From positions 1 through 44,470 of the forward strand of contig NZ_AQQP01000021.1 in NCBI RefSeq assembly GCF_002210165.1: a DNA stretch of 44,470 bases. The letters run 5' to 3'. The stretch is from Phaeobacter sp. 22II1-1F12B (GTDB lineage: Bacteria > Pseudomonadota > Alphaproteobacteria > Rhodobacterales > Rhodobacteraceae). The translations under genes and the position numbers were made by a program. Shown piece after piece: positions 17,028 to 26,458 of this stretch (within the stretch, counting starts at the first letter, position 1; every line of letters begins with the position of its first letter). The notes below the pieces were generated by a model, which worked only from the letters and a program-made list of their open reading frames with translations, was not told where the DNA came from and made no database searches.

Positions 17028-18578
17028 TCAGACCGGTTTGAACCGGTGGTAGTTCAGCTCACCTGATGGGGCGGCGACTACTTCGATGCCTGTCTTGTGC
17101 GCGTAGGTTTCGGGTTCATGGTTGATCCAAACATAGGCGCCGGTTTCATCCATGATCTCTTGCATACGGAAATAGATCGCTTCGCGCTTGCTCTCGTCAG
17201 TTTCCGAAAGGCCTTCTTCATAGAGGCTATCGAATTCTTCGCTTGTCCAGCGTTCCCAGTTCCAAACACCAACCTGCTCGGACACGAACCACTGGGTCGC
17301 TTCGTATGGGTCGGGCACGGTCGCAAAGCGCATGATCCAGAGCTCGAGGTTTTCCCAGGTGTCACCCGCCTCTTCCATGCCCATTTCCCAGAACGGGCCG
17401 CTTTCCATCGGCAGGATATTTACGGTGATGCCGATGGCGGCAAGGTTCGCCTGAATGATCTGCGCTGTCAGCAAGCGTTCCTGCCAGTTCAGGGTACGCA
17501 AAGTAAGCTCCAACCCGGTGACACCGGATTCAGCCATCAGTTCGCGCGCCTTTGTGGGATCGTAGCTATAGCCGTGATCCGAGCGCGCACCGAGCAGACC
17601 GGGGCAGACAATACCGTGTGATTTGGCCGAGGTGCCCGCGAAAGCGCCAGCCAGAATGCTATCGACATCGACCGCGTGCTGGATTGCCTGACGCACCTTG
17701 ATGTCCTGCAACTTGGGATGCTGCGTGTTCATGCCCATCCACATGTACTGAAGCTGACCCGCTGTGGTGATGGCCGTATTATCGGGCATCTCTTTCGAAT
17801 AGCGGGCCAGACTGTCGGGCCCAAGTTCAGTGCAGTCGATCTCGCCTGCTTCGTAAGCCAGTTCAGCCGCCTGCACCTCGGTGATGACATGGCAGACAAC
17901 TCGGTCAAAGCCCGGTGCGGGGCCGGTCCATTCCGGGTTTTTCTCGAAAACAGCGCGTTGTCCCGGCGTGGCTGAATAGGTGTAGGGACCGCAAACCGCA
18001 GGAAATTCCGTGGTGAAACGGCCTCCAGCAGCCTCGGTGGCCGCCTCGCAGACGATCGCTCCGGGCCCATGGCAGAGGGTGACCATGATAAAGGGTGCAA
18101 ACGGTTTGTTCAGGATCAGCGTACCCGTCAGTTCTCCGGTTACTTCGACAGTTTCAAGCGCATCGAAATAACCCGACCATTCGCTATCTTTCATCCGGGC
18201 ATAGGAGTAGGCAACATCCGAAGCCTTGAGTGTGCCGTTGCCGCCGGACCAGACCAACCCAGGAGCCAATTCGAATTCAATATGGGTGTCGTCGACGTAT
18301 TCCAAACGAGTGACATAGTCGGTCGGCTGCCAAGTGAAGGTGTCGCCGTCACGTACATATTCAGCAAGGAACGGGAGACACTGCTTTTGGGCTTCGATCT
18401 CGGTTCCGCCAACCATATAGCCCGGATCGAGGATCGAATTGTCACCGTCCAGTCGAAGGTTCAGGACACTTCCTTCCTGCGCGCGCAGCATTCCGACACC
18501 GCCGGGAAATAGCCCTGCTGCACCGATTGCGGCTGCCGAGGTCAGGAAAGTACGCCGAGTGGTCTTTGTAGATGTCAA
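17028..18578 (-). CDS. Peptide ABC transporter substrate-binding protein with Tat signal
   Basis: A family 5 (DppA/OppA-type) extracellular binding protein of 516 residues. The start chosen is TTG at 18578, since AGGAG lies seven bases upstream and the next residues form a twin-arginine signal (TTRRTFLTSAAAIGAAGL), so the protein is probably exported folded. Starting at 18689 would put 37 atypical residues before the signal. Family features are LEYVDDTHIEFELAPGLVWS near residue 100, the KASDVAYSYARM segment, VRQAIQHAVDVDSILAGAFAG, split as VRQAIQHAVD and VDSILAG, and the C-terminal region with WFVSEQVGVWNWERW. It is the first gene of the operon leading to the permeases, the fused ATPase and the dipeptidase. 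Ligand unknown, presumably short peptides. Confidence 0.94.
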   Translation of the reverse strand: MTSTKTTRRTFLTSAAAIGAAGLFPGGVGMLRAQEGSVLNLRLDGDNSILDPGYMVGGTEIEAQKQCLPFLAEYVRDGDTFTWQPTDYVTRLEYVDDTHIEFELAPGLVWSGGNGTLKASDVAYSYARMKDSEWSGYFDALETVEVTGELTGTLILNKPFAPFIMVTLCHGPGAIVCEAATEAAGGRFTTEFPAVCGPYTYSATPGQRAVFEKNPEWTGPAPGFDRVVCHVITEVQAAELAYEAGEIDCTELGPDSLARYSKEMPDNTAITTAGQLQYMWMGMNTQHPKLQDIKVRQAIQHAVDVDSILAGAFAGTSAKSHGIVCPGLLGARSDHGYSYDPTKARELMAESGVTGLELTLRTLNWQERLLTAQIIQANLAAIGITVNILPMESGPFWEMGMEEAGDTWENLELWIMRFATVPDPYEATQWFVSEQVGVWNWERWTSEEFDSLYEEGLSETDESKREAIYFRMQEIMDETGAYVWINHEPETYAHKTGIEVVAAPSGELNYHRFKPV

Positions 18579-18698
18579 GGTCTGGCTCCTGTTGTTTCCC
18601 GTCCCGGACCCGGCGCATGACAGCGCCGCCGGAGGGGTTTGTAACACTTTGTTGACCCAAAGGATGAGCGAGGGGTTTGCGAATGGCAATTTCGCAGC

Positions 18699-18739
18699 TA
18701 TGCGCTATTTTGCGCTATAAATGCGTCACTATGCGATAG
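18699..18739. promoter_or_regulatory. Helically phased TGCG repeats, candidate operator
   Basis: Four direct copies of a 9-base motif (TATGCGCTA, TTTGCGCTA, AATGCGTCA, TATGCGATA) place TGCG at 18701, 18711, 18722 and 18732, spaced 10, 11 and 10 bases, one DNA turn each. A further TGCG at 18678 and an inverted TTCGCA at 18691 lie just upstream. The array ends 4 bases before the regulator start and lies about 120 bases before the divergent binding-protein start. It probably binds the HTH protein encoded next to it. Confidence 0.6.
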
Positions 18740-18743
18740 GCTC

Positions 18744-19553
18744 ATGTCAAACTTTGCAAAAAACCTCACACTGGCTTGTAGCTACTATACATCGATTTCG
18801 GAGGTGTGCCGTCGCATCAAGATCAATCGCCAACAATTCAACAAGTACCTGAACGGCCAAGTCTACCCTTCTCGGCACAACATGCGCCGAATATGCGATT
18901 TCGTCGGTGTAACCGAGTCAGAGATGCTGATGGACGAGACGAGCTTTGCCCGAGTGATTGGCCTGCGTCGTCAAACCGTTTCGAACCCACAGCTCGATCT
19001 TCCGATGAAGCGCATTGAGACCCTGCTATCACGCAGCAGGCCTGTAAACCGTTATGAAGGATACTACTTTCGCTACTTTTTTTCTTTCGGCAACAAGGGC
19101 TGCATCATTCGATCCCTCGCACGGATCGTGATCCGCGACGGTCGCGGCTATTTCAAGAATGTAGAAATCCTCCGCGACCCGGATACACGGCTCTGGGTCC
19201 GAACCAACAAATACGAAGGTCTTCTCTTTCAACTGGCGGACCGGATTCAGCTCTTCGAGTACGAAACAATGGAAATGAACTCTGTGACACAGATGACCCT
19301 GTATCCAAGCTATCTGAGCCGCATTGACTATCTGCTCGGTATTCAGACCGGCGGTCCGACCCGACGTGGTCGCAAGCCTGGCGCCTCGCGGGTTGCGCTT
19401 GAGTTTCTTGGGACGGATATCAGTGTTCTGCGAGCCATGCGCCAGACCGGAATGTTCTATCCAGATGATCCGGCCTTGCGCCGTGATATAGTCAAGGCCA
19501 TCGGAAACAGTATCGACCCCGGCGCATTCGTGCTGGAAGTCGACGAACCCTGA
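18744..19553 (+). CDS. HTH (XRE-like) regulator of the peptide-transport operon
   Basis: A 269-residue DNA-binding protein. Residues 1-65 form a Cro/CI-like helix-turn-helix: ISEVCRRIKINRQQFNKYLN followed by GQVYPSRHNMRRICDFVGV. The remaining 200 residues have no effector domain I recognise. They are rich in aromatic and basic residues (YEGYYFRYFFSFGNKGCI, then TRRGRKPGASR) and end acidic. The gene is divergent from the peptide operon, and the phased TGCG repeats run up to its start, so it probably represses itself and may control the transporter. Its ribosome site is weak (ATAGG) and overlaps the last repeat, so bound regulator could also block translation. The function of the C-terminal domain is unknown. 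Confidence 0.85.
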   Translation: MSNFAKNLTLACSYYTSISEVCRRIKINRQQFNKYLNGQVYPSRHNMRRICDFVGVTESEMLMDETSFARVIGLRRQTVSNPQLDLPMKRIETLLSRSRPVNRYEGYYFRYFFSFGNKGCIIRSLARIVIRDGRGYFKNVEILRDPDTRLWVRTNKYEGLLFQLADRIQLFEYETMEMNSVTQMTLYPSYLSRIDYLLGIQTGGPTRRGRKPGASRVALEFLGTDISVLRAMRQTGMFYPDDPALRRDIVKAIGNSIDPGAFVLEVDEP

Positions 19554-19648
19554 TACAGTAGACCGGCTGCGTTATAGATTAGGTTGAAATACTCAGCGAC
19601 CAAGAAAAATGAAACAGTGCGCAAACCTCGCTGTTCATGTCTTTTTAT

Positions 19649-20974
19649 TTATGTGGACGGCTCGGGAGCGTCATCGCTATGCCTTGCAGAAACCAAGCGC
19701 TGCAACTCCGATTTCACTAAGTCAGGCACGAAAATGTACCTCCCATCCTGCAAGTATGTTTCGGACAACTGATCGAAAACTTCGCGGGCAAGTATGACTG
19801 GCAGATAATCGACGTCGGGTTTGGCGACGATCTGATGTTCCGTCTCAAGGTCAGAAATATCGTAGCCCACGATCAAAACGCCTTCGCGGGTTTCTTCATG
19901 TCCCAGAAAAGCTAGCCGACGATAGAAAACTGCGGCGTATTTCTCGACACCGACATTTGAAGCGCGAAAAAGAATGCGGCGCCCATTCGCGACCTCGACA
20001 ATTCGTTTTAGTGTAATTTCAGTAGGGTCGGCAACAATGACATCATCATAATCACTCTCGATCGAATGCAAACTGATCGTGTCACCGGTATCTTCGTTAA
20101 TGCCTTCGCGCGAAACAGTAAGAAATGCGCTACTTTGTTCGCGATCCCCTACTATGATTACCGTTTTCCGTTCCCAGCCCTGTCGCCGTTCATATTCACG
20201 GATGCGGCGCACAGCTATTTCCACGCGATGCGGTGCCATGTCGAATTCGCTAGGTCCAGGCAGAAAGAGGTGCTCATCGACGACGGGAAACAGCACGTAT
20301 TCTCCAGCTTGCTCTGTGTTATATTGGCCCAAAACACGCTGAATACCTTCGTAACCATCATCGGTCAAAAAGCGCCCCCATAGTGCAGTGTATGGTGGGC
20401 GACTTGCCTGCAGCGTAACCCCGACGAGCGGATCTTCCTCTACCAGACTACGAGCCATTCGGTCGCCCTCTCCCGAAAACAACAGTGAAAAACCACGCGG
20501 GAAATCGATGCGAACAGTTCCGTTTACGATATTTTCTTGTAGCTCAGCCTGAGCGTATTCAACCCGATCTCGCCAGTTGTTCTTGTTTAGGCGACGCCAA
20601 AGTTTGCGAATACCTGCGACACCAAAAGCGTAAATGATAATATTTGGCAGATGGTACATGAGGTGCTGCTTGCCGACCGGTTTTCCAACAAGCCCCCAGA
20701 CATAGTCCAGTGCCTTCGCCAGCCTTTCGGGCAGCATGAAAAAGCTAGGCAAGACATCGATAAGAAACTCACCGACTTCAGGAAAAATCACCAGTACCGA
20801 AGCGAAGAACAAGGAAATATAAGCAGCCACCTTGAGCATGATGCGACCAAACGCCGATGTCTCGGGGAACGTATGCTCTAGAAACGGCGCAACCGTTTCG
20901 GCAGGAATTCGCCTTCCAGCGCGAATATGGTTGGCAAGCTCCAAGAGTTTCCTCTTCGAAAGCGTCTTCGACAT
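19649..20974 (-). CDS. Uncharacterised membrane-anchored protein
   Basis: A 441-residue protein I do not recognise. The start MSKTLSKRKL has AGGTGG upstream. An in-frame start at 21007 is possible. A short basic N-terminus leads to two hydrophobic segments: near residues 45-80 (LKVAAYISLFFASVLVIF and VLPSFFML) and near 110-125 (LPNIIIYAFGVAGI). After that come about 310 soluble residues with mixed alpha/beta character. The pieces RIDFPRGFSLLFSGEGDRMA, KTVIIVGDREQSSAF, GRRILFRASNV and GVLIVGYDISDLE are regular enough to suggest repeated Rossmann-like or sensory folds, but no motif is diagnostic. It is convergent with the HTH regulator and on the same strand as the two unknown genes that follow. 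No function is assigned. Confidence 0.75.
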   Translation of the reverse strand: MSKTLSKRKLLELANHIRAGRRIPAETVAPFLEHTFPETSAFGRIMLKVAAYISLFFASVLVIFPEVGEFLIDVLPSFFMLPERLAKALDYVWGLVGKPVGKQHLMYHLPNIIIYAFGVAGIRKLWRRLNKNNWRDRVEYAQAELQENIVNGTVRIDFPRGFSLLFSGEGDRMARSLVEEDPLVGVTLQASRPPYTALWGRFLTDDGYEGIQRVLGQYNTEQAGEYVLFPVVDEHLFLPGPSEFDMAPHRVEIAVRRIREYERRQGWERKTVIIVGDREQSSAFLTVSREGINEDTGDTISLHSIESDYDDVIVADPTEITLKRIVEVANGRRILFRASNVGVEKYAAVFYRRLAFLGHEETREGVLIVGYDISDLETEHQIVAKPDVDYLPVILAREVFDQLSETYLQDGRYIFVPDLVKSELQRLVSARHSDDAPEPST

Positions 20975-21466
20975 GGGGGATACCACCTGACGGTCTGAAA
21001 AGTTCAACTAAGACGCAGTCATATTTTTGTAGTCCTAGTGGCAGACTGCATTTCATACGTTTTCCAAAAGGATCCGCTTTCCGCTTCTGTATTCTTAATA
21101 CCTCAATGCTCCTCTGCTTACCCCGACCGAAGTCGGCGAAACCGAGTAAATTCGGCAGTCGTTGGCCTAGCCGAACGTGCCGTAAAAAAGTTTTCCTGCG
21201 TAAATCTTGGCAGTCGGCAAGATTCTTGTAAGCTAAATCATTTTCCAGAACGAAACATCTGCGAACCGTCACGGATAAAAGAAATGGCAATCACACGGCC
21301 TATCACGAATCCTGATCAATTACTCGCCTGAAACCCTGCGATCAGATCGTTACCAGTTTAAAATTCCAGAAATATTTTTTAATATTCTTGTATTGACGCG
21401 TTCCGCACTTTGACGACAGCCACTAAGCCGCGTTCACTCAGGAATTGATTGAATAGACCATCCTAC
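20975..21466. other. Gene-poor interval
   Basis: These 492 bases separate two minus-strand genes. I found no convincing gene: the open frames here lack ribosome sites and overlap the start of the neighbouring gene. Around 21366-21390 lies an AT-rich imperfect palindrome (AGAAATATT and AATATTCT around a T run) that could be part of a promoter or a weak terminator. Confidence 0.4.
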
Positions 21467-22333
21467 TCAATTTGGCTCAACAGTTAACTTGGCCCTAAAT
21501 CCATTCATGGAAAGATAGTCAAAAAAAGCTAGGATCAAGAGAGCTACTCCGCTCAACTCCAATGTTTCCTGAACTGTCCACAATGCAGAATAACCAAATG
21601 TCTCGGTGTCGAACTGCGACGCCCAAGCGGCCTCGAGGAACTCCAGTCCGAGCGCTCCTGCAAAGAAAACCGCCGCAGCAAGACCAAAGCGGTAACGGAA
21701 GCCCGAAGGGAAGCTCCGCCAAAGCGGAAGAAACCACCAAACCAGCAGACCGAGAACAACTGTCCCCAGCGGCACCCAAGCGTAGTCTATATACCAAACC
21801 TCCTCTTCTGGCGAAAGCACGCTAAGCGCAACAAAATAAGGAATACCTTCATGCAATAGCGCTGTTTCATCAAGTGACATGAGGGCAATTACTGCGGCGA
21901 GCGCCCACCACCGCTTTGATTGTCGGCGAACTTCCGAAATAGGTAAAAGAGCGATCAGGCACGTAAGCAAAGATGCGAAAAGGAGCGCGGCAGACGAATA
22001 CCAGGTCGGAACATTTGCCTCCTGTCCCAGACCAAAGAGGCGAACGAGGCCAAAAACCGAACCACGACCAAATCCCAATCTGGCGATCTCGCCTAATACA
22101 CTTCCAAGCACGAGAAGCGCTATGATCGTGGTCATGACCCCAACGAGTAACCGACGCGTTTTGCTATCTGCGCAGAAAGTGACCGTCCCACTTGAGCTGA
22201 GCGCCTTATCCGCCTCGGCGTACGTAAATACTTTCTTCAACCGATATTTCCCAAATGCAAATGTATGAATAGAAGATGCTGCTAGGAGAGCTATCTGGCA
22301 AGTTTTTTCCGGCCAACAGCGGATACTGAGCAC
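21467..22333 (-). CDS. Uncharacterised multi-pass membrane protein with a DET...HE motif
   Basis: An integral membrane protein of up to 288 residues. Six helices are visible: LVGVMTTIIALLVLGSVLG, YSSAALLFASLLTCLIALLP, WWALAAVIALMSL, WVPLGTVVLGLLVWWFLPLW, FGLAAAVFFAGALGLEF and SGVALLILAFFDYL. Acidic and histidine residues sit at helix ends: SLDETALLHE after helix 3 and EFLEAAW after helix 5. Polar residues at such positions hint at metal binding or catalysis in the membrane. I have seen similar SxDExxxxHE motifs in uncharacterised membrane proteins but cannot name a function. The first possible start is GTG at 22333 without a good ribosome site. An in-frame TTG at 22240 (257 residues) may be the real one. 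Confidence 0.65.
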   Translation of the reverse strand: MLSIRCWPEKTCQIALLAASSIHTFAFGKYRLKKVFTYAEADKALSSSGTVTFCADSKTRRLLVGVMTTIIALLVLGSVLGEIARLGFGRGSVFGLVRLFGLGQEANVPTWYSSAALLFASLLTCLIALLPISEVRRQSKRWWALAAVIALMSLDETALLHEGIPYFVALSVLSPEEEVWYIDYAWVPLGTVVLGLLVWWFLPLWRSFPSGFRYRFGLAAAVFFAGALGLEFLEAAWASQFDTETFGYSALWTVQETLELSGVALLILAFFDYLSMNGFRAKLTVEPN

Positions 22334-22443
22334 TCGTTGAATGTATCGTTAGGCGCTATTTTGGACGCCTGCCCACCTCAATCATCGTAGGTCCCGCAGC
22401 GGCCTATCAAGTCTTCTAGACTGTGGACGCAAAGGATGCTCAC

Positions 22444-22740
22444 TTAGCTTTTCTGGTAAAATACATAGTGATCTGTTTTGGGTATCGATCGCCTCATCTC
22501 CGCATCATCAGGCGAGCCCGAAACGAACGTCTTCTTCCAAGAGTAGCCGGAGTATCGCTTTACAACAAATCGCTCGACCACCTTTCTGACTTGGCAATCC
22601 ATCTCGATGATCTGCGGGACTACATCCTTCTTGAGGTCTTCAATAAACCTAGTTCTGCGCAAAATTTCATCCTTGCCAGGAAAGTGTCTCAAATACACGG
22701 GGCGCTTCACGTAGTGAACCGGCAACCAACACCACGGCAT
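22444..22740 (-). CDS. Small hypothetical protein
   Basis: A 98-residue, basic, unrecognised protein (MPWCWLPVHYVKRP at the start; FVSGSPDDAEMRRS near the end). The start has AAGGA nine bases upstream, the main reason to believe in it. It lies 110 bases upstream of the membrane-protein gene on the same strand. Its composition, with many aromatic and basic residues and no hydrophobic segment, would also fit a fragment of a larger broken gene. An open frame on the opposite strand covers the same bases but has no ribosome site. Confidence 0.4.
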   Translation of the reverse strand: MPWCWLPVHYVKRPVYLRHFPGKDEILRRTRFIEDLKKDVVPQIIEMDCQVRKVVERFVVKRYSGYSWKKTFVSGSPDDAEMRRSIPKTDHYVFYQKS

Positions 22741-22919
22741 CTTGTGCGGTCCTTCTTGAGTTATGAACGACAGAAGGGTTGGTTGGCAAAATAGACTGGG
22801 CCATAACGCCGTAGCTCCGATATTTCGGCGACCCATGGCTCTGTATGCTGCGGTGTACCGTCGACCTTCTGTTTCGCATCGGATATGAGAAGCTCAGATG
22901 CAGCAATTTGGAGCATATC

Positions 22920-25109
22920 ATGTCCGACATCATATACACGAAAGTTGACGAAGCACCTGAGTTGGCCTCGGCCTCGCTGTTGCCGATCATTCAGAAATTC
23001 GCCAAAGCCGCTGGCGTCAGCGTCGGGACAATGGACATCAGCCTTGCCGGGCGCATTCTGGCAGCGTTCCCCGAGCATCTAAGCGAAGATCAGCGTCAAA
23101 GTGATGATCTGGCTGAATTGGGACGCTTGGTGAAGACGCCTGAGGCAAATGTGATCAAGCTGCCCAATATCTCCGCATCGGTGCCCCAGCTGGTTGCCGC
23201 AATCAAAGAGCTTCAGTCGCAAGGTTTCGCACTCCCCGATTACCCGGAAACGCCTGTAAGTAACGAAGAGAAAACTGTCCGTGCCAAGTATGACGCGATC
23301 AAGGGATCGGCGGTCAACCCGGTTCTGCGTGAAGGGAACTCTGACCGCCGCGCCGCCAAAGCCGTAAAAAGCTTTGCGCAGGCAAACCCGCACCGCATGG
23401 GCGAATGGACGTCCGACAGCAAGACGCATGTGTCTTCCATGTCGGGCAACGACTTTTTCTCAAATGAGAACTCTGCCACTCTCGCCAAGGCCGCCGGTGC
23501 AAAAATTGTGCTGGAGACGTCAGCTGGCGAGATAGTTCTCAAGGAAGGCCTCGAGTACCCTGCGGGAACGGTGGTCGATGCGACATTCATGAGCGCCGCC
23601 GCACTCAAAGACTTTTTGATCAAGGAAATCGAAAAGACCAAGGAAGAAGGCATTCTTTTCTCGCTGCATCTGAAAGCGACGATGATGAAAGTGTCCGACC
23701 CCATTCTTTTCGGTCACGCTGTCAAGGCATACCTCGCGCCGGTGTTTGAAAAGCACGGCGACAAGATGGCAGCACTTGGCGTCGATCCGAACTCTGGCCT
23801 CGGTGACCTGCTGGCTCGCGTCAAAGACGAAGCCGAGATCATGGCCGACATCGATGCCTGCATGGCTGACCGCCCGCCGATGTACATGGTCGATTCTGAC
23901 AAGGGCATTACCAACCTGCACGTCTCTTCAGATGTTATCATCGACGCCTCCATGCCCGCGCTCATCCGGGCGGGCGGCAAAGGCTGGGGTCCTGATGGAC
24001 AGGAAGCAGACGCAAACTGCGTGATCCCCGATACATCCTATGCCCCGGTTTATGACGAGGCGATCAACTTCTTTAAAGAGAACGGCAAGTTAAATCCGGC
24101 GACCGCTGGGACGGTGCAGAACATCGGCCTGATGGCGCAAAAAGCCGAGGAATACGGCTCGCACCCGACAACTTTCGAGATCCCCGAAACCGGCACGGTG
24201 AAAATGATCCTCGATGATGGGACCGTTCTTCATCAGCATGCGGTAGAAGCGGGCGACATCTGGCGTTCCTCTTCGGCCCGGAAAGCCCCGATCGAGGATT
24301 GGGTCAATCTTGCCATCTCCCGTCAAAAGGCCGAAGACTGCCGGGCGATTTTCTGGCTGGATGAGAACCGCGCGCATGATGCCGAACTCATTTCCTATGT
24401 GAAACCGATCCTCGAAGCGCAAGGATTGACAGATAAGTTCGAAATCATGGCCCCGCGCGAAGCTACCCGCGCGTCGCTTGAAACCATTACCAAGGGCGAG
24501 AACACCATCGCTATAACTGGTAACGTTCTGCGCGATTATCTCACAGATCTCTTTCCGATCCTCGAACTGGCAACCTCGGCCAAGATGCTGTCCATCGTGA
24601 AACTGATGAATGGCGGCGGTCTGTTTGAAACAGGGGCTGGCGGCTCGGCACCGAAACACGTCCAGCAGCTTGTCGAACAAAACCATCTGCGTTGGGACAG
24701 CCTTGGAGAATTCTGCGCACTCGGGGAAAGCCTGATTTTCCTCGCTGACGCTAAAAGCAACGACAAAGCCCGCATTCTTGGTGAAGCCGTTGAAACCGCA
24801 ACGCAGGGCATTCTCGACAATGGCCGGTCACCGTCGCGCAAGGTCCGCGAACCGGACAACCGCGACAGCCATTACTGGTTTGCACGGTATTGGGCCGAAG
24901 CCGTGGCCGCGCAGACTAAAGATGCTGAACTTGCAGCGCATTTTGAACCAATCGCCAAAGATCTTGCCGCTAAAGAAGCCGACATTCTTTCAGAACTTGC
25001 CGGTGTTCAGGGTGCCCCTGTTGATCTTGGTGGGTATTACCGCACCGACACGGCGAAGACCGCCGGCGTAATGCGCCCGTCCAAGACACTTAACGGCATC
25101 ATCGGGTAA
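22920..25109 (+). CDS. icd: Monomeric NADP-dependent isocitrate dehydrogenase
   Basis: Monomeric-type isocitrate dehydrogenase of 729 residues, converting isocitrate to 2-oxoglutarate with reduction of NADP in the TCA cycle. The start [13 protein letters not shown] at 22920 has TTGGAG upstream; an in-frame start at 22845 would add 25 unrelated residues. Family hallmarks are [118 protein letters not shown] and [20 protein letters not shown]. Length fits the family (about 740). It forms no evident operon, being flanked by an unknown gene and an IS element. A hairpin follows the stop codon. Confidence 0.98.
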   Translation: MSDIIYTKVDEAPELASASLLPIIQKFAKAAGVSVGTMDISLAGRILAAFPEHLSEDQRQSDDLAELGRLVKTPEANVIKLPNISASVPQLVAAIKELQSQGFALPDYPETPVSNEEKTVRAKYDAIKGSAVNPVLREGNSDRRAAKAVKSFAQANPHRMGEWTSDSKTHVSSMSGNDFFSNENSATLAKAAGAKIVLETSAGEIVLKEGLEYPAGTVVDATFMSAAALKDFLIKEIEKTKEEGILFSLHLKATMMKVSDPILFGHAVKAYLAPVFEKHGDKMAALGVDPNSGLGDLLARVKDEAEIMADIDACMADRPPMYMVDSDKGITNLHVSSDVIIDASMPALIRAGGKGWGPDGQEADANCVIPDTSYAPVYDEAINFFKENGKLNPATAGTVQNIGLMAQKAEEYGSHPTTFEIPETGTVKMILDDGTVLHQHAVEAGDIWRSSSARKAPIEDWVNLAISRQKAEDCRAIFWLDENRAHDAELISYVKPILEAQGLTDKFEIMAPREATRASLETITKGENTIAITGNVLRDYLTDLFPILELATSAKMLSIVKLMNGGGLFETGAGGSAPKHVQQLVEQNHLRWDSLGEFCALGESLIFLADAKSNDKARILGEAVETATQGILDNGRSPSRKVREPDNRDSHYWFARYWAEAVAAQTKDAELAAHFEPIAKDLAAKEADILSELAGVQGAPVDLGGYYRTDTAKTAGVMRPSKTLNGIIG

Positions 25110-25128
25110 CTCGACTGATCCAATCAAT

Positions 25129-25156
25129 CGCCGCGTACCTGAATGGGTATGCGGCG
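25129..25156 (+). terminator. Hairpin after icd
   Basis: An 11-pair stem, CGCCGCGTACC (25129-25139) with GGTATGCGGCG (25146-25156) and one G-T pair, has a 6-base loop 20 bases after the icd stop. There is no long T run after it, so it is a probable rather than certain intrinsic terminator. Confidence 0.6.
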
Positions 25157-25293
25157 ATACGGAATAAAAGCACGAAGGTTCGCCAGAGTACGGACGTTTT
25201 ACAAATGATCGCCGTAACGTAGAGATCAAAATGCCGGTCGGCGGTAGCTTCGAAAAAGCGACCAAAGCGCCCTGGTAACTTGCCACTGAACGT

Positions 25294-26458
25294 TCATCCA
25301 GCCGTGACCGGAGCCCGGTTGGTGTTTACGCCGGTCGGCGCAGGTTGAGCAATCGCCCGACGCGCGGAGCTTTCATCTTGCGCAGCGGGGCGGGCGATTG
25401 CGGTGGTCAGGGTCCGGGCGTAGTCGCCCGGAGCTTGGTAGTTCAAGGCCGAATGCGGGCGATCAGTGTTGTAGTCGGCGGCCCCTGCGGCGATTACGAC
25501 GCGCGCGTGTGGCTGGTTGCGGAACATAGTCTCGTCGCGCATCCGCCCGTTGAAACTCTCCACGAAGCCGTTCTGCATGGGTTTTCCCGGCGCGATGTAG
25601 TGCCATTCGACCCGGTGCTCGGAGGATCGCGTTACTGGTCAGTTCCATCCCATTATCGCTGACAATCATGCCGGGCTTTCTGCGGCGCTCGATCAGGGCC
25701 GTCAGTTCACGCGCGACTCGGTGCCCCGAGATCGAGGTTTCTGGGATCGCGGCCAAGCATTCACGGGTGACGTCGTCGACAACATTGAGTACGCGGAAGC
25801 GCTGGCCGTTGGCGAACTGGTCATGGACGAAATCCAGCGACCAGCATGCATTGGGTCGTGCTTCGACCAGGATCGGTGCCCGCGTTCCGACCGCCTTGCG
25901 CCGGGCCTTCCGACTGCGCACCGTCAGCCCTTCTTCGCGGTAGAGCCGACGATCCGATTGATCCCGAGGGCTCGCCCTCGCGGCGCAGCAGCACGAACAG
26001 GCGCCGATAGCCGAACCGTCGACGCTCGTTAGCCAGCTCCCGCAACCGCCCACGCAGCACCGTGCCCGGCGCTCGCCGAGATTGATAGCGGACCATCTTG
26101 CGATCCGCCCCGGTAATGCGGCACGCCCGCCGTTCTGAGAGCCCGAACCGGGCCTTCAGATGCGCGACCGCCTCGCGCTTCACAGCAGGCGTCACCACTT
26201 TTTTGAAATCAGTTTCTTCATCGCGGCTAGATCGAGCATCTATTCGGCCAGCAGCTTCTTCAGCTTCGCGTTCTCATCCTCGAGCACCTTCAGTCGCTTC
26301 GCCTCCGACACCGTCATGCCGCCGAACTTGGCCTACCAGTTATCGAAGGTGCCTTCCGACATACCGTGCTTCCGACAAAGGTCCTCGCACTTCGCGCCTG
26401 CTTCGTGCTCGGACAGGATGCCGATGATCTGCTCGTCCGTGAATCTCGTTCGCTTCAT
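25294..26458 (-). pseudogene. IS3-family transposase OrfA/OrfB, inactivated
   Basis: OrfA begins at 26458 (MKRTRFTDEQIIGILSEHE, then AGAKCEDLCRKHGMSE), a helix-turn-helix typical of IS3 elements. It is cut by an amber codon at 26335-26333 (after TFDNW) and another at 26242-26240 (in LLAE-stop-MLD, where relatives have Gln). OrfB starts in the frame reached through the slippery site and carries the DDE integrase residues in separate frames: WSLDFVHDQF, IVSDNGMEL and [12 protein letters not shown]. At least two shifts near 25970-25990 and a deletion near 25627 break the frame. Intact relatives make an OrfAB fusion of about 400 residues. The gene cannot yield active transposase. Confidence 0.88.
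26198..26204 (-). other. AAAAAAG programmed -1 frameshift site of the IS3 element
   Basis: On the minus strand the sequence reads AAAAAAG exactly where the OrfA frame (ISKKW-stop) meets the OrfB frame (VVTPAVKREAV). This A6G heptamer is the known slippery signal of IS3-family elements, where it produces the OrfAB transposase. It is retained although the coding frames have decayed. Confidence 0.7.
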
